DNA of 5,499 bases, taken from positions 1 to 5,499 of the forward strand of contig DAOVZA010000171.1 in NCBI GenBank assembly GCA_030635405.1. Direction: 5' to 3'. The position numbers were made by a program, and so were the translations under genes. The notes below the pieces were generated by a model. It was not told the DNA's origin and did not search any database. It saw only the letters and a list, made by a program, of their open reading frames with translations. Positions 1-5,499 of this stretch are shown here, one piece after another (positions within the stretch are counted from its first letter, which is position 1; every line of letters starts with the position of its first letter). The stretch comes from Desulfocapsa sp. (GTDB taxonomy: Bacteria > Desulfobacterota > Desulfobulbia > Desulfobulbales > Desulfocapsaceae).

Positions 1-1692
1 GGAAAGTTGTACTTTAGAGCTTTTCGAAACAGTTGATGGTTTTGTAATCTTAACTTTGTTCTGTTTTCCACTGCGCTTTTCAGCCTCTGCCTCAATTTTC
101 AGCAGATAATCACTGATATTTCCCTCATACACAGTTAACTTTCCATCTCTAACCTCCGCCACCTTGTTAACAAAGCTATCAAGAAAGAAACGGTTATGAG
201 AGACCACCAGGATAAAGCCGTCATACTGAGACATTGCCTCCTGCAAAACTTCCTGCGAGCTTATATCCAGATGATTTGTCGGTTCATCAAGCAGCATACA
301 GTTTGCAGGTGATGCTATCATTTTAGCCAACGCCAGGCGGCTTTTTTCGCCTCCTGACAAGACAGAGACCTTTTTATCAACCTCTTCACCCCGAAACAAA
401 AAGGTACCAAGCAGCGAACGTATCCGGGTAATTGGCATATCTTTCACAGAGAGCGAAAGAGTTTCAAGTGCCGTAAGAGTTGGAGTCAGCTCCTGGGCCT
501 GATGCTGACCGAAATAGGAAAGTTGCACATTATGGCCAAGCTTTACATTGCCGGAATCTGACGCAATCTCCCCTGCAATAATTTTAACAAGGGTGGATTT
601 ACCGGCCCCATTCACCCCAACCACAGCCACTTTATCGCCACGTTGAAATTGAAAGCTCACATCGTTAAAAACCTCTTTATCATCAAAGCCTTTACAGAGG
701 TTTTCAACCGTAAGGACATCCCGCCCGGAATCTGGTGCAGGTGGAAAACTGAAACGAATCTGTCTGTCTTCCTCACCAATCTCAAGAAGGACCATCTTTT
801 CAAGTTGCTTAACCCGGCTCTGAACCTGTTTTGCCTTGGTGGATTTAGCACGGAATCGCTGAATAAACTGCATACTCTGTTTGATCTGTGCCTGCTGATT
901 ATCATAGGCAGCTTTCTCAATGGTTTTCCGCTCCACCTTCTCTTTTTCGTAGTAGGAGTAATTCCCCTTGTATATCGAGAGTTTTCCAAGACTTAACTCC
1001 CAGGTATTTGTCGTTACTTTGTCGAGAAAGGTTCGGTCATGAGAGATAATCACCATGGCTCCGTTATAGGAACGCAGGAAATCTTCCACCCAGGTAAGAG
1101 AGGTCAAATCAAGATGGTTTGTTGGTTCATCAAGCAGTAAAAGTGAAGGTGCAGCAAGAAGCATTTTGGCAAGCATCAGACGCATAATCCAGCCACCGGA
1201 AAAGGAAGATGCCGGTTTATCCATATCGCTTTGATTAAAGCCTAACCCAAGAAGGATTTTTTCGATCCGTGCCCGCATGGTATAAATGCCGCTTCCTTCA
1301 AGACGATGCTGTATATCTCCCTGACGTTCAAGCATCCTTGAGAACTCTTCCGATTGCGGATCGACGCCAGCAAGGCCTTCGTTGATAGCATCCACTTCTT
1401 TTTGCAATTCAAGTAATTCTGCAAAGGCACTTTCTGCTTCCTGATACAATGTCTGACCAGAAACAAGGGCGCTTGATTCCTGCGGCAAATAAGCCACTGT
1501 GAAATATTTTGAACGGCTCAGGACACCATCATCACACTCACTGACACCAGCCATTATTTTGAGAAGTGTTGATTTTCCAGCGCCATTTACTCCCATCAAT
1601 CCAATTCGTTTTCCTTCGGTGACCTGAATGGAAAGATCCTTGAAGAGATGCTTGTCTCCGTAACGGATATCAAGATGATTAATTGATAACAT
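1..1692 (-). CDS. ABC-F family ATPase (YheS/Uup-like), C-terminus beyond window
   Basis: This is a cytosolic tandem-ATPase protein of the ABC-F class. The family has no membrane domain and acts on ribosomes, either as a translation factor or in ribosome protection. The frame stays open for 564 codons from ATG at 1692 to the window edge, so the C-terminus is missing. Domain 1 has Walker A GVNGAGKST (residues 34-42), signature FSGGW (164-168) and Walker B with D188-E189 followed by PTNHLD. A charged helical interdomain linker with many Lys, Glu and Gln lies at roughly 240-335. Domain 2 repeats the set: GVNGAGKST (359-367, K365), LSGGE (445-449) and D469-E470 followed by PTNHLD. The last ~40 visible residues are Lys/Ser-rich, like the linker to the C-terminal coiled coil of Uup/YheS. 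The FSGGW signature resembles YheS most, but the subfamily is not certain. A GAGG lies 11 nt before the start, inside the preceding radical SAM gene, whose end overlaps this one by 14 nt. Confidence 0.95.
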   Translation of the reverse strand, partial: MLSINHLDIRYGDKHLFKDLSIQVTEGKRIGLMGVNGAGKSTLLKIMAGVSECDDGVLSRSKYFTVAYLPQESSALVSGQTLYQEAESAFAELLELQKEVDAINEGLAGVDPQSEEFSRMLERQGDIQHRLEGSGIYTMRARIEKILLGLGFNQSDMDKPASSFSGGWIMRLMLAKMLLAAPSLLLLDEPTNHLDLTSLTWVEDFLRSYNGAMVIISHDRTFLDKVTTNTWELSLGKLSIYKGNYSYYEKEKVERKTIEKAAYDNQQAQIKQSMQFIQRFRAKSTKAKQVQSRVKQLEKMVLLEIGEEDRQIRFSFPPAPDSGRDVLTVENLCKGFDDKEVFNDVSFQFQRGDKVAVVGVNGAGKSTLVKIIAGEIASDSGNVKLGHNVQLSYFGQHQAQELTPTLTALETLSLSVKDMPITRIRSLLGTFLFRGEEVDKKVSVLSGGEKSRLALAKMIASPANCMLLDEPTNHLDISSQEVLQEAMSQYDGFILVVSHNRFFLDSFVNKVAEVRDGKLTVYEGNISDYLLKIEAEAEKRSGKQNKVKITKPSTVSKSSKVQLS

Positions 1693-2686
1693 AGTTCATT
1701 GTGCCTCGTTTCATTGTTTTATCCGTTGTAAGTTTCAATCGTTCTTCCAGCCCCAACTGCTGCAGACGTTTTATATTTGCTCGTTTAGGGCCGACAAATG
1801 CTGAAATATCCCGGTGAGAAATTTGCAGATGAAGCTGTTTATCAGATGGACATTCAGCCAGTAATGGTCTCACACGTTTAAACCATTGCCGTGCAGCCAC
1901 AAATTCGCCAAATGCTGGGTGATAGGGGCCGGCAATAAGTTCTGCCTCAAGTGTTTCCGATGCCTGCAGCCCTAGTCGCATAATTTTTATTCCGGCCTGC
2001 TCAAGTCTTGTTTTCGCAATACAACTCAAAGCGATGGCCTGATTCATGGTCAGTGGAATATAGTTTCCCTTTTTATATTCACTGGCCAGACCCGAGCCAT
2101 TGATTACCAATGTGGGATATATCCGAACAAAGTCGGGTTTACAATCAATAACTGACTGTAGAGTTGCTAAAAAAGAACGAGTTTTTTCAAGAGGTAAACC
2201 TGGCATAAGCTGAACCCCAAGCTCCAAACCCTTTTGCTGTATAATTTTTATGGCACGCCTTGAATCTTCACTGGTATGGCCTCGATCAGCAGCGCTAAGC
2301 ACTTTGTCATCAAGAGACTGTACCCCAAGCTCAACCGTCTTCACTCCACATTCCAGTAAAAACTCACAAATACTTTCATCAATACAATCCGGGCGAGTTG
2401 AAAGCCTGATTGAGTCCACCTCAGCGTTTTTTAAGAAAGGTTGCACCGCACCCAGCAAAGCCCGCTGTCTTATTTGAGGTAAACAGGTAAAAGATCCGCC
2501 ATAAAATGCCACCTGAACATCAGAATGTTTCTTTGAGAATCCAAGCCATTCAGTTACGGTATTACAAACCAGCACTGCATCTTCTTCCTTTTGAGCCCCT
2601 TTCCCACTGATGGAAATCTGGTTGCAGAAAAGACAATTTTGCGGACAACCCTGATGAGGAATAAAAATTGGAATTACCAAAGACAT
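1679..2686 (-). CDS. Elp3-like radical SAM protein lacking the acetyltransferase domain
   Basis: This 335-residue protein is predicted to be a cytosolic [4Fe-4S] radical S-adenosylmethionine enzyme. The cluster motif is CX3CX2C at C14, C18 and C21 (HQGCPQNCLFCNQ). Further family marks are FYGGSFT (61-67), STRPD (96-100), VELGVQSLDD (118-127), MPGLP (161-165) and AGPYHPAFGE (252-261). The order matches the radical SAM core and following Radical_SAM_C region of Elp3, the tRNA wobble-uridine modifier. The GNAT acetyltransferase half of true Elp3 is absent: the protein ends soon after a basic segment near 301-319. Such short proteins are often named 'elongator protein 3' in databases, but their reaction is not established. 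It starts 6 nt after the rnc stop with no strong Shine-Dalgarno sequence, which suggests coupling to rnc translation. Its last codons contain the start of the ABC-F gene. Family is clear; substrate unknown, with tRNA or rRNA a guess from context. Confidence 0.92.
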   Translation of the reverse strand: MSLVIPIFIPHQGCPQNCLFCNQISISGKGAQKEEDAVLVCNTVTEWLGFSKKHSDVQVAFYGGSFTCLPQIRQRALLGAVQPFLKNAEVDSIRLSTRPDCIDESICEFLLECGVKTVELGVQSLDDKVLSAADRGHTSEDSRRAIKIIQQKGLELGVQLMPGLPLEKTRSFLATLQSVIDCKPDFVRIYPTLVINGSGLASEYKKGNYIPLTMNQAIALSCIAKTRLEQAGIKIMRLGLQASETLEAELIAGPYHPAFGEFVAARQWFKRVRPLLAECPSDKQLHLQISHRDISAFVGPKRANIKRLQQLGLEERLKLTTDKTMKRGTMNYVIN

Positions 2687-2692
2687 ACTGAC

Positions 2693-3436
2693 TTACACTG
2701 AAAATTTCCTGATAACATCATCTAATTTTCCAAGAGTTGCCGACGCTGCTCTTTGCTCTGCTTCCTTTTTAGAGCCTCCTGTCCCACATCCAAGGGCTTC
2801 TTCTCTAAAAACAACAGATACCGTAAAAATCTTCTGATGTGATGGCCCCTCTTCCTGATCTATCCGATAGGAAGGAGCTTCATTGAATTTCTCCTGCAAG
2901 GCCTCCTGCAAGCGACTTTTAGCATCGGCCATTAACAACTCTTCTTTCTTGGTTCCCATATCGGGAACAAAAAATCTAGTGATAACTGCTTCCACTGTGA
3001 CATAATCACTATCTTCAAGGATTGCCCCGATAACAGCCTCATAGGCACAGGACAAAATTGAAGATTTGTTGCGACCATTGGATGCGTCCTCACCTTTCCC
3101 CAAACAGAGATACTCTCCGAGTTGCAAAGCTCTTGCCATGCCTGCCAGATGGGTTTCGTTTACAAGAGAAGATCGTAATCTTGTCAACTCTCCTTCACGC
3201 ATCTCAGGGAAGCGTTTGCAGAGAGTATGCCCGATAACAAGATCGAGCACAGCATCACCTAAAAATTCAAGAATTTCGTTATTTTTATCAATCTGCGCCT
3301 GTTCAAAAGCAAATGACGAATGAATCAATGCTTTTTGTAACAGGCGCAGGTCGGTAAAACGATACCCAAGGTGTTGCTCCAGCCCGGCCAGATCATCCTT
3401 GTTGCGTTGTACCAATGTTTCAATATCCATAGCCAT
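2693..3436 (-). CDS. rnc: Ribonuclease III
   Basis: RNase III cuts double-stranded RNA and in bacteria processes rRNA precursors and regulates some mRNAs. The 247-residue length is slightly above the usual ~225-230. Residues 1-155 form the catalytic domain, with the signature NNEILEFLGDAVL at 52-64. By alignment to E. coli, E54, E57 and D61 match E38, E41 and D45. The block SILSCAYEAVIGAIL (126-140) aligns without gaps to the E. coli SILADTVEALIGG region. E133 matches catalytic E117, but Cys130 replaces metal ligand D114. A double-stranded-RNA-binding domain fills about 168-240 and ends in the typical GGSKKEAEQRAA motif (220-231). The gene heads a minus-strand cluster with the radical SAM and ABC-F genes. 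The ATG at 3436 is only 3 nt from AGAGG; the second ATG at 3430 (Met3) has 9-nt spacing and may be the true start. Identity is firm; full activity is less certain because of Cys130. Confidence 0.97.
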   Translation of the reverse strand: MAMDIETLVQRNKDDLAGLEQHLGYRFTDLRLLQKALIHSSFAFEQAQIDKNNEILEFLGDAVLDLVIGHTLCKRFPEMREGELTRLRSSLVNETHLAGMARALQLGEYLCLGKGEDASNGRNKSSILSCAYEAVIGAILEDSDYVTVEAVITRFFVPDMGTKKEELLMADAKSRLQEALQEKFNEAPSYRIDQEEGPSHQKIFTVSVVFREEALGCGTGGSKKEAEQRAASATLGKLDDVIRKFSV

Positions 3437-3439
3437 TTT

Positions 3440-3444
3440 CCTCT
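3440..3444 (-). promoter_or_regulatory. Ribosome binding site of rnc
   Basis: On the minus strand this reads AGAGG. It is 3 nt from the ATG at 3436 and 9 nt from the in-frame ATG at 3430. The spacing favours the second ATG, which would give a 245-residue RNase III. Confidence 0.5.
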
Positions 3445-3471
3445 TGTTAAAAACACAAACTGTGGTATAAA
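3444..3471 (+). promoter_or_regulatory. Candidate sigma70-type promoter of the tRNA-Cys gene
   Basis: A -35-like TTGTTA (3444-3449, 4 of 6 consensus bases) and a -10-like TATAAA (3466-3471, 5 of 6) are separated by 16 nt. Transcription would start around 3478, about 20 nt before the mature tRNA 5' end. The site lies in the 64-bp gap between the divergent rnc and tRNA genes and overlaps the rnc ribosome binding site at its -35 edge. Confidence 0.5.
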
Positions 3472-3500
3472 GTGTTGCTCATGCCTGCAAGGGCATATAC

Positions 3501-3576
3501 GGCGGCGTAGCCAAGCGGCTAAGGCACTGGTCTGCAAAACCATGATTCAGCGGTTCAAATCCGCTCGCCGCCTCCA
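3501..3576 (+). tRNA. tRNA-Cys (anticodon GCA), CCA encoded
   Basis: The sequence folds into a complete cloverleaf. The acceptor stem pairs 3501-3507 (GGCGGCG) with 3566-3572 (CGCCGCC) over all seven positions. The D stem pairs 3510-3512 with 3523-3525. The anticodon loop 3532-3538 (CTGCAAA) carries GCA at 3534-3536, which reads cysteine codons. The T stem pairs 3549-3553 with 3561-3565 around the loop TTCAAAT. The base before CCA is T (3573), the U73 expected for tRNA-Cys identity. CCA is genome-encoded at 3574-3576. One oddity is a C-T mismatch at the outermost anticodon-stem pair (3527/3543). The gene is transcribed away from rnc, ends just before a terminator, and lies about 900 bp upstream of cysE. 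Confidence 0.96.
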
Positions 3577-3583
3577 GTTTTTC

Positions 3584-3624
3584 AAAAGGTGATATTCTGA
3601 TTAATCAGGATATCACCTTTTTTT
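3584..3624 (+). terminator. Intrinsic terminator after tRNA-Cys
   Basis: A long hairpin pairs 3584-3600 with 3605-3621, with a single T-G wobble (3596/3609) and a tip around ATTAAT. A run of seven T (3618-3624) finishes it. It begins 8 nt after the tRNA CCA, so it most likely ends the tRNA transcript. The A-run on its left side would give only four U on the opposite strand, so termination of minus-strand transcription would be weak. Confidence 0.88.
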
Positions 3625-3743
3625 ATTAAATCTGTAGAAATCTGCACAGCTGACAAAACTACCCTGTATAGCATAAAATAGTCATTCAGGCACCCCTTTC
3701 CTTCTCGAAAAACACCCACCACTGGATACCACAAAGTTAGAGT

Positions 3744-3771
3744 TTGACAGATACATTATTCTGCCTATACT
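3744..3771 (+). promoter_or_regulatory. Sigma70-type promoter of the TPR-cysE-cysK genes
   Basis: A perfect -35 TTGACA (3744-3749) and a -10 TATACT (3766-3771) are spaced by 16 nt. Transcription would start near 3778, giving a leader of about 50 nt. I see no clear operator palindrome around it, and the leader is too short for a T-box or other large riboswitch. The upstream stretch 3625-3743 contains nothing else I can name. Confidence 0.7.
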
Positions 3772-3830
3772 TTTCCTAATAGTATAGTATTTCACAACTC
3801 TCACCAATCAACTTAAAGGAACCACTATCA

Positions 3831-4463
3831 ATGTCTGAAAAAAGCAATATGGTAAAAAAAGAAACTCTCATTTACGCCCTGTTAATTGGGTTTGTCGTAG
3901 GATTCATTGCTGGTGCCGTATTCGCCGTCTTTAAACTTGCACCTTCAACTCAAACTGTAAGCTCCAGCCAGACACAACAGACACAGGCACCAGACAATTC
4001 CCAGCAGATAAATAAGCAGACAGCTGAAGCTATTGCCAGCTACGAAGCTGAGGTAACAGCCAATCCTGACAGCCTTACGGCATGGACTCAACTTGCCCAC
4101 CTCTATTATGATTCCGACAAAGTAGAAATGGCCATTAAGGCATACAATCGATCCATTGAACTGGATCCTAGCAATGCGGATGTCTGGACTGATCTTGGTG
4201 TTATGTACAGAAGAAACAAACAGCCTGAAAAAGCCATTGAAGCTTTCAATAAGGCATATGCCGTCAACCCGAAACATGAGCCTTCACGCCTCAATAAAGG
4301 CATTGTCCTCCTCTATGATTTCAACAAACCTGAAGAGGCCATCGCTGCATGGGAAGAACTATTCACAGTCAACCCTCAGGCTAAACTCAACAATGGCATG
4401 CCCTTAACTGAAGCAATCAATGAGATCAGAAAAGAAATGAAATCAGAAATGCCCAAAGAGTAA
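3831..4463 (+). CDS. Membrane-anchored tetratricopeptide repeat (TPR) protein
   Basis: This 210-residue protein is of unknown specific function. Residues 1-10 are polar with lysines. Residues 11-36 form one hydrophobic, Gly/Ala-rich membrane helix with no lipobox or obvious signal-peptidase site, so it is probably an uncleaved anchor. A Gln/Ser/Thr-rich linker (38-63) follows. Three consecutive TPR units of about 34 residues then lie at about 82-115, 116-149 and 150-183, recognisable by the W/L-G-A-Y/F-P spacing (for example AIKAYNRSIELDPSN and AIEAFNKAYAVNPKH). The basic N-terminus suggests N-in topology with the TPRs in the periplasm. TPRs bind other proteins, so a scaffold role is likely; NrfG/CcmI-like cytochrome c assembly factors are architectural analogues only. 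An AAAGGA sits 10 nt before the ATG, and a good promoter lies upstream. cysE starts 10 nt after its stop, so the two are probably co-transcribed. Confidence 0.88.
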   Translation: MSEKSNMVKKETLIYALLIGFVVGFIAGAVFAVFKLAPSTQTVSSSQTQQTQAPDNSQQINKQTAEAIASYEAEVTANPDSLTAWTQLAHLYYDSDKVEMAIKAYNRSIELDPSNADVWTDLGVMYRRNKQPEKAIEAFNKAYAVNPKHEPSRLNKGIVLLYDFNKPEEAIAAWEELFTVNPQAKLNNGMPLTEAINEIRKEMKSEMPKE

Positions 4464-4473
4464 GGAAAATAAA

Positions 4474-5445
4474 ATGGCAAGCAACGATATTCACATCCCG
4501 GAACATTGTGATCAAGAGATTGATGCCACCGGAGGTCTCCATAACAAGTTACCTCCAGTTGTGGATACGTTGGTTGCCGCCTGGCAAACTGAAGATTGCT
4601 TTGATCATGTAGGGCCGGTTCCCATTCCCTCACACACTGCAATCATCGATATTATTTATCAGGTCAGGCAGATTCTTTTCCCGGGATATTTCACTAAAAC
4701 CAAACTGCATGGTTCTAATCTGGAATATTATCTCGGGAAAGAAACCACAGAACTCTATGAAAAGCTGTCCAGAGAAATTATCATGGCCATTCGCCATGAT
4801 TGCAGGCGCTCTGATCTTTCCTGTACCCAATGCGAAAGCAGAGGGCACCGTATGGCATTGTCGTTTATTGAAAGCCTGCCAGGAATCTCCGCTCTGCTCT
4901 CCACTGATATCAGGGCAACTCTTGCAGGAGATCCGGCTACAACAAGTCCCGATGAGGTAATATTTTGTTATCCGGGATTGCTAGCCACCTCAATTTACCG
5001 GATGGCTCATGAGCTGTACATCCGTCAGGTCCCCATAATACCTCGAATTATGACCGAGCATGCTCACAGCCTGACCGGTATAGACATTCATCCGGGAGCA
5101 ACCATAGATCCAGGATTTTTCATTGACCATGGAACTGGAGTTGTTATCGGTGAAACAACAATCATCGGATCAAATGTTCGCCTATACCAGGGAGTCACCC
5201 TTGGAGCATTATCCCTGCAAAAAGATGCAGGTAAATCATTACAAAATGTGAAACGTCATCCCACCATAGAAGACGATGTTATTATTTATGCCAACTCAAC
5301 TATTCTTGGCGGCGACACAGTCATTGGCGAGCGAACCGTTGTTGGTGGTAATATCTGGCTTACCGAATCTGTCCCACCCGACACCCGAGTGATACTCAAA
5401 CGTCCGGAACTTCTCTATTCCGGAAGAAAAGGAGATTCATCATGA
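4474..5445 (+). CDS. cysE: Serine O-acetyltransferase, long SrpH-type
   Basis: The enzyme transfers an acetyl group from acetyl-CoA to L-serine, giving O-acetylserine, the first step of cysteine synthesis in the cytosol. The 323-residue length exceeds E. coli CysE (273) and fits the longer SrpH-like group. Residues 1-190 are mostly helical, with FIESLPGISALLSTDIRATL (131-150) and YPGLLATSIYRMAHEL (166-181). A left-handed beta-helix of hexapeptide repeats follows from about 200 to 300. Within HSLTGIDIHPGATIDPG and FFIDHGTGVVIGET, D204 and H219 align with catalytic Asp143 and His158 of E. coli and keep the same 15-residue spacing. GVTLGALSLQKD (240-251) and KRHPTIEDDV (260-269) are the acetyl-CoA-binding region. 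A Cys cluster (C110, C117, C120) sits in the N-terminal domain. The C-terminus ends in Ser-Ser, not the Ile that docks into cysteine synthase in classical CysE. An AAGGA is 7 nt before the ATG. The stop overlaps the cysK start (ATGA). Confidence 0.95.
   Translation: MASNDIHIPEHCDQEIDATGGLHNKLPPVVDTLVAAWQTEDCFDHVGPVPIPSHTAIIDIIYQVRQILFPGYFTKTKLHGSNLEYYLGKETTELYEKLSREIIMAIRHDCRRSDLSCTQCESRGHRMALSFIESLPGISALLSTDIRATLAGDPATTSPDEVIFCYPGLLATSIYRMAHELYIRQVPIIPRIMTEHAHSLTGIDIHPGATIDPGFFIDHGTGVVIGETTIIGSNVRLYQGVTLGALSLQKDAGKSLQNVKRHPTIEDDVIIYANSTILGGDTVIGERTVVGGNIWLTESVPPDTRVILKRPELLYSGRKGDSS
5429..5434 (+). promoter_or_regulatory. Ribosome binding site of cysK
   Basis: AAGGAG lies inside the last codons of cysE, 7 nt before the cysK ATG at 5442. 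It supports that start and independent initiation on the shared mRNA. Confidence 0.75.
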
Positions 5446-5499
5446 TAAAATCTGCAACGGATTCAATAGGAAACACACCTCTTCTCTCCCTTAAAAACA
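5442..5499 (+). CDS. cysK: Cysteine synthase, N-terminal fragment at window edge
   Basis: Only the first 19 codons are visible (MIKSATDSIGNTPLLSLKN). The IGNTPLL motif near the N-terminus is the hallmark start of O-acetylserine sulfhydrylase, the pyridoxal-phosphate enzyme that makes cysteine from O-acetylserine and sulfide. The ATG overlaps the cysE stop as ATGA, and the upstream gene makes its substrate, which supports the call. The catalytic lysine and the rest of the protein lie outside the window, so a CysM-type or cystathionine beta-synthase-like relative cannot be excluded. Confidence 0.85.
   Translation, partial: MIKSATDSIGNTPLLSLKN

Noticed and set aside
643..996. Open reading frames on both strands (643-996 plus, 657-989 minus)
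   Set aside because: Both lie inside the ABC-F gene in other frames, show no family motifs, and the ABC-F frame has clear Walker and signature motifs across the region.
269..1140. Near-identical stretches at about 281-294 and 1123-1136 (GGTTCATCAAGCAG)
   Set aside because: They encode the Walker B / DEPTN motifs of the two homologous ATPase domains, so this is domain duplication and not a DNA repeat element.
3462..3490. Possible minus-strand promoter for rnc (TTGCAG with TATACC or TACCAC)
   Set aside because: Matches to consensus are poor (about 3 of 6 in each best box with 17-nt spacing, or a 15-nt spacer for the better -10), so it is not listed as a feature.
3501..3624. tRNA 3' end as an integration (att) site
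   Set aside because: No integrase gene and no second copy of the tRNA 3' end occur in the window; the sequence after the tRNA is a simple terminator.
3633..3651. Short imperfect direct repeat (AATCTGTAGA / AATCTGCACA type)
   Set aside because: Two short, diverged copies in AT-rich intergenic DNA can arise by chance, and no further copies follow.
3625..3830. Possible T-box or other riboswitch controlling the cysteine genes
   Set aside because: No T-box consensus, specifier stem or antiterminator is visible, and the predicted leader after the promoter is only about 50 nt.
3945..4303. Minus-strand and shifted-frame open frames within the TPR and cysE genes
   Set aside because: They are shadows of genes with clear domain content, and have no motifs or ribosome binding sites of their own.

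Overview
The window looks like an ordinary chromosomal segment of a Gram-negative, probably anaerobic bacterium. The protein styles suggest a Desulfobacterota (delta-proteobacterial) relative. That placement is inferred from family resemblance and was not checked by any search. Base composition looks even along the window and I see no mobile element, CRISPR array or phage gene. I do not see a convincing new biological system here; the interesting points are details within known families and their arrangement.

Left half, minus strand, read from about 3436 down to 1: a tight three-gene cluster on an RNA/translation theme. It runs from rnc (RNase III), through a short Elp3-like radical SAM protein without an acetyltransferase domain, to an ABC-F ATPase cut off by the window edge. 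The first two genes are 6 nt apart and the second and third overlap by 14 nt, so they are very likely co-transcribed and translationally coupled. The RNase III has Cys where the family normally has a metal-binding Asp (E. coli Asp114).

Centre, 3437-3830: a divergent intergenic region. It holds a complete tRNA-Cys(GCA) gene on the plus strand with its own candidate promoter and a strong intrinsic terminator. About 120 bp beyond the terminator is a good sigma70-type promoter that drives the right-hand genes.

Right half, plus strand, 3831 to the end: a membrane-anchored TPR protein, a long (SrpH-type) serine O-acetyltransferase (cysE) and the first 19 codons of cysteine synthase (cysK), which overlaps cysE by 4 nt. 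CysE and CysK perform the two steps from serine and acetyl-CoA plus sulfide to cysteine. The tRNA that carries cysteine lies just upstream of the genes that make it. Whether the TPR protein has any role in this pathway is unknown.
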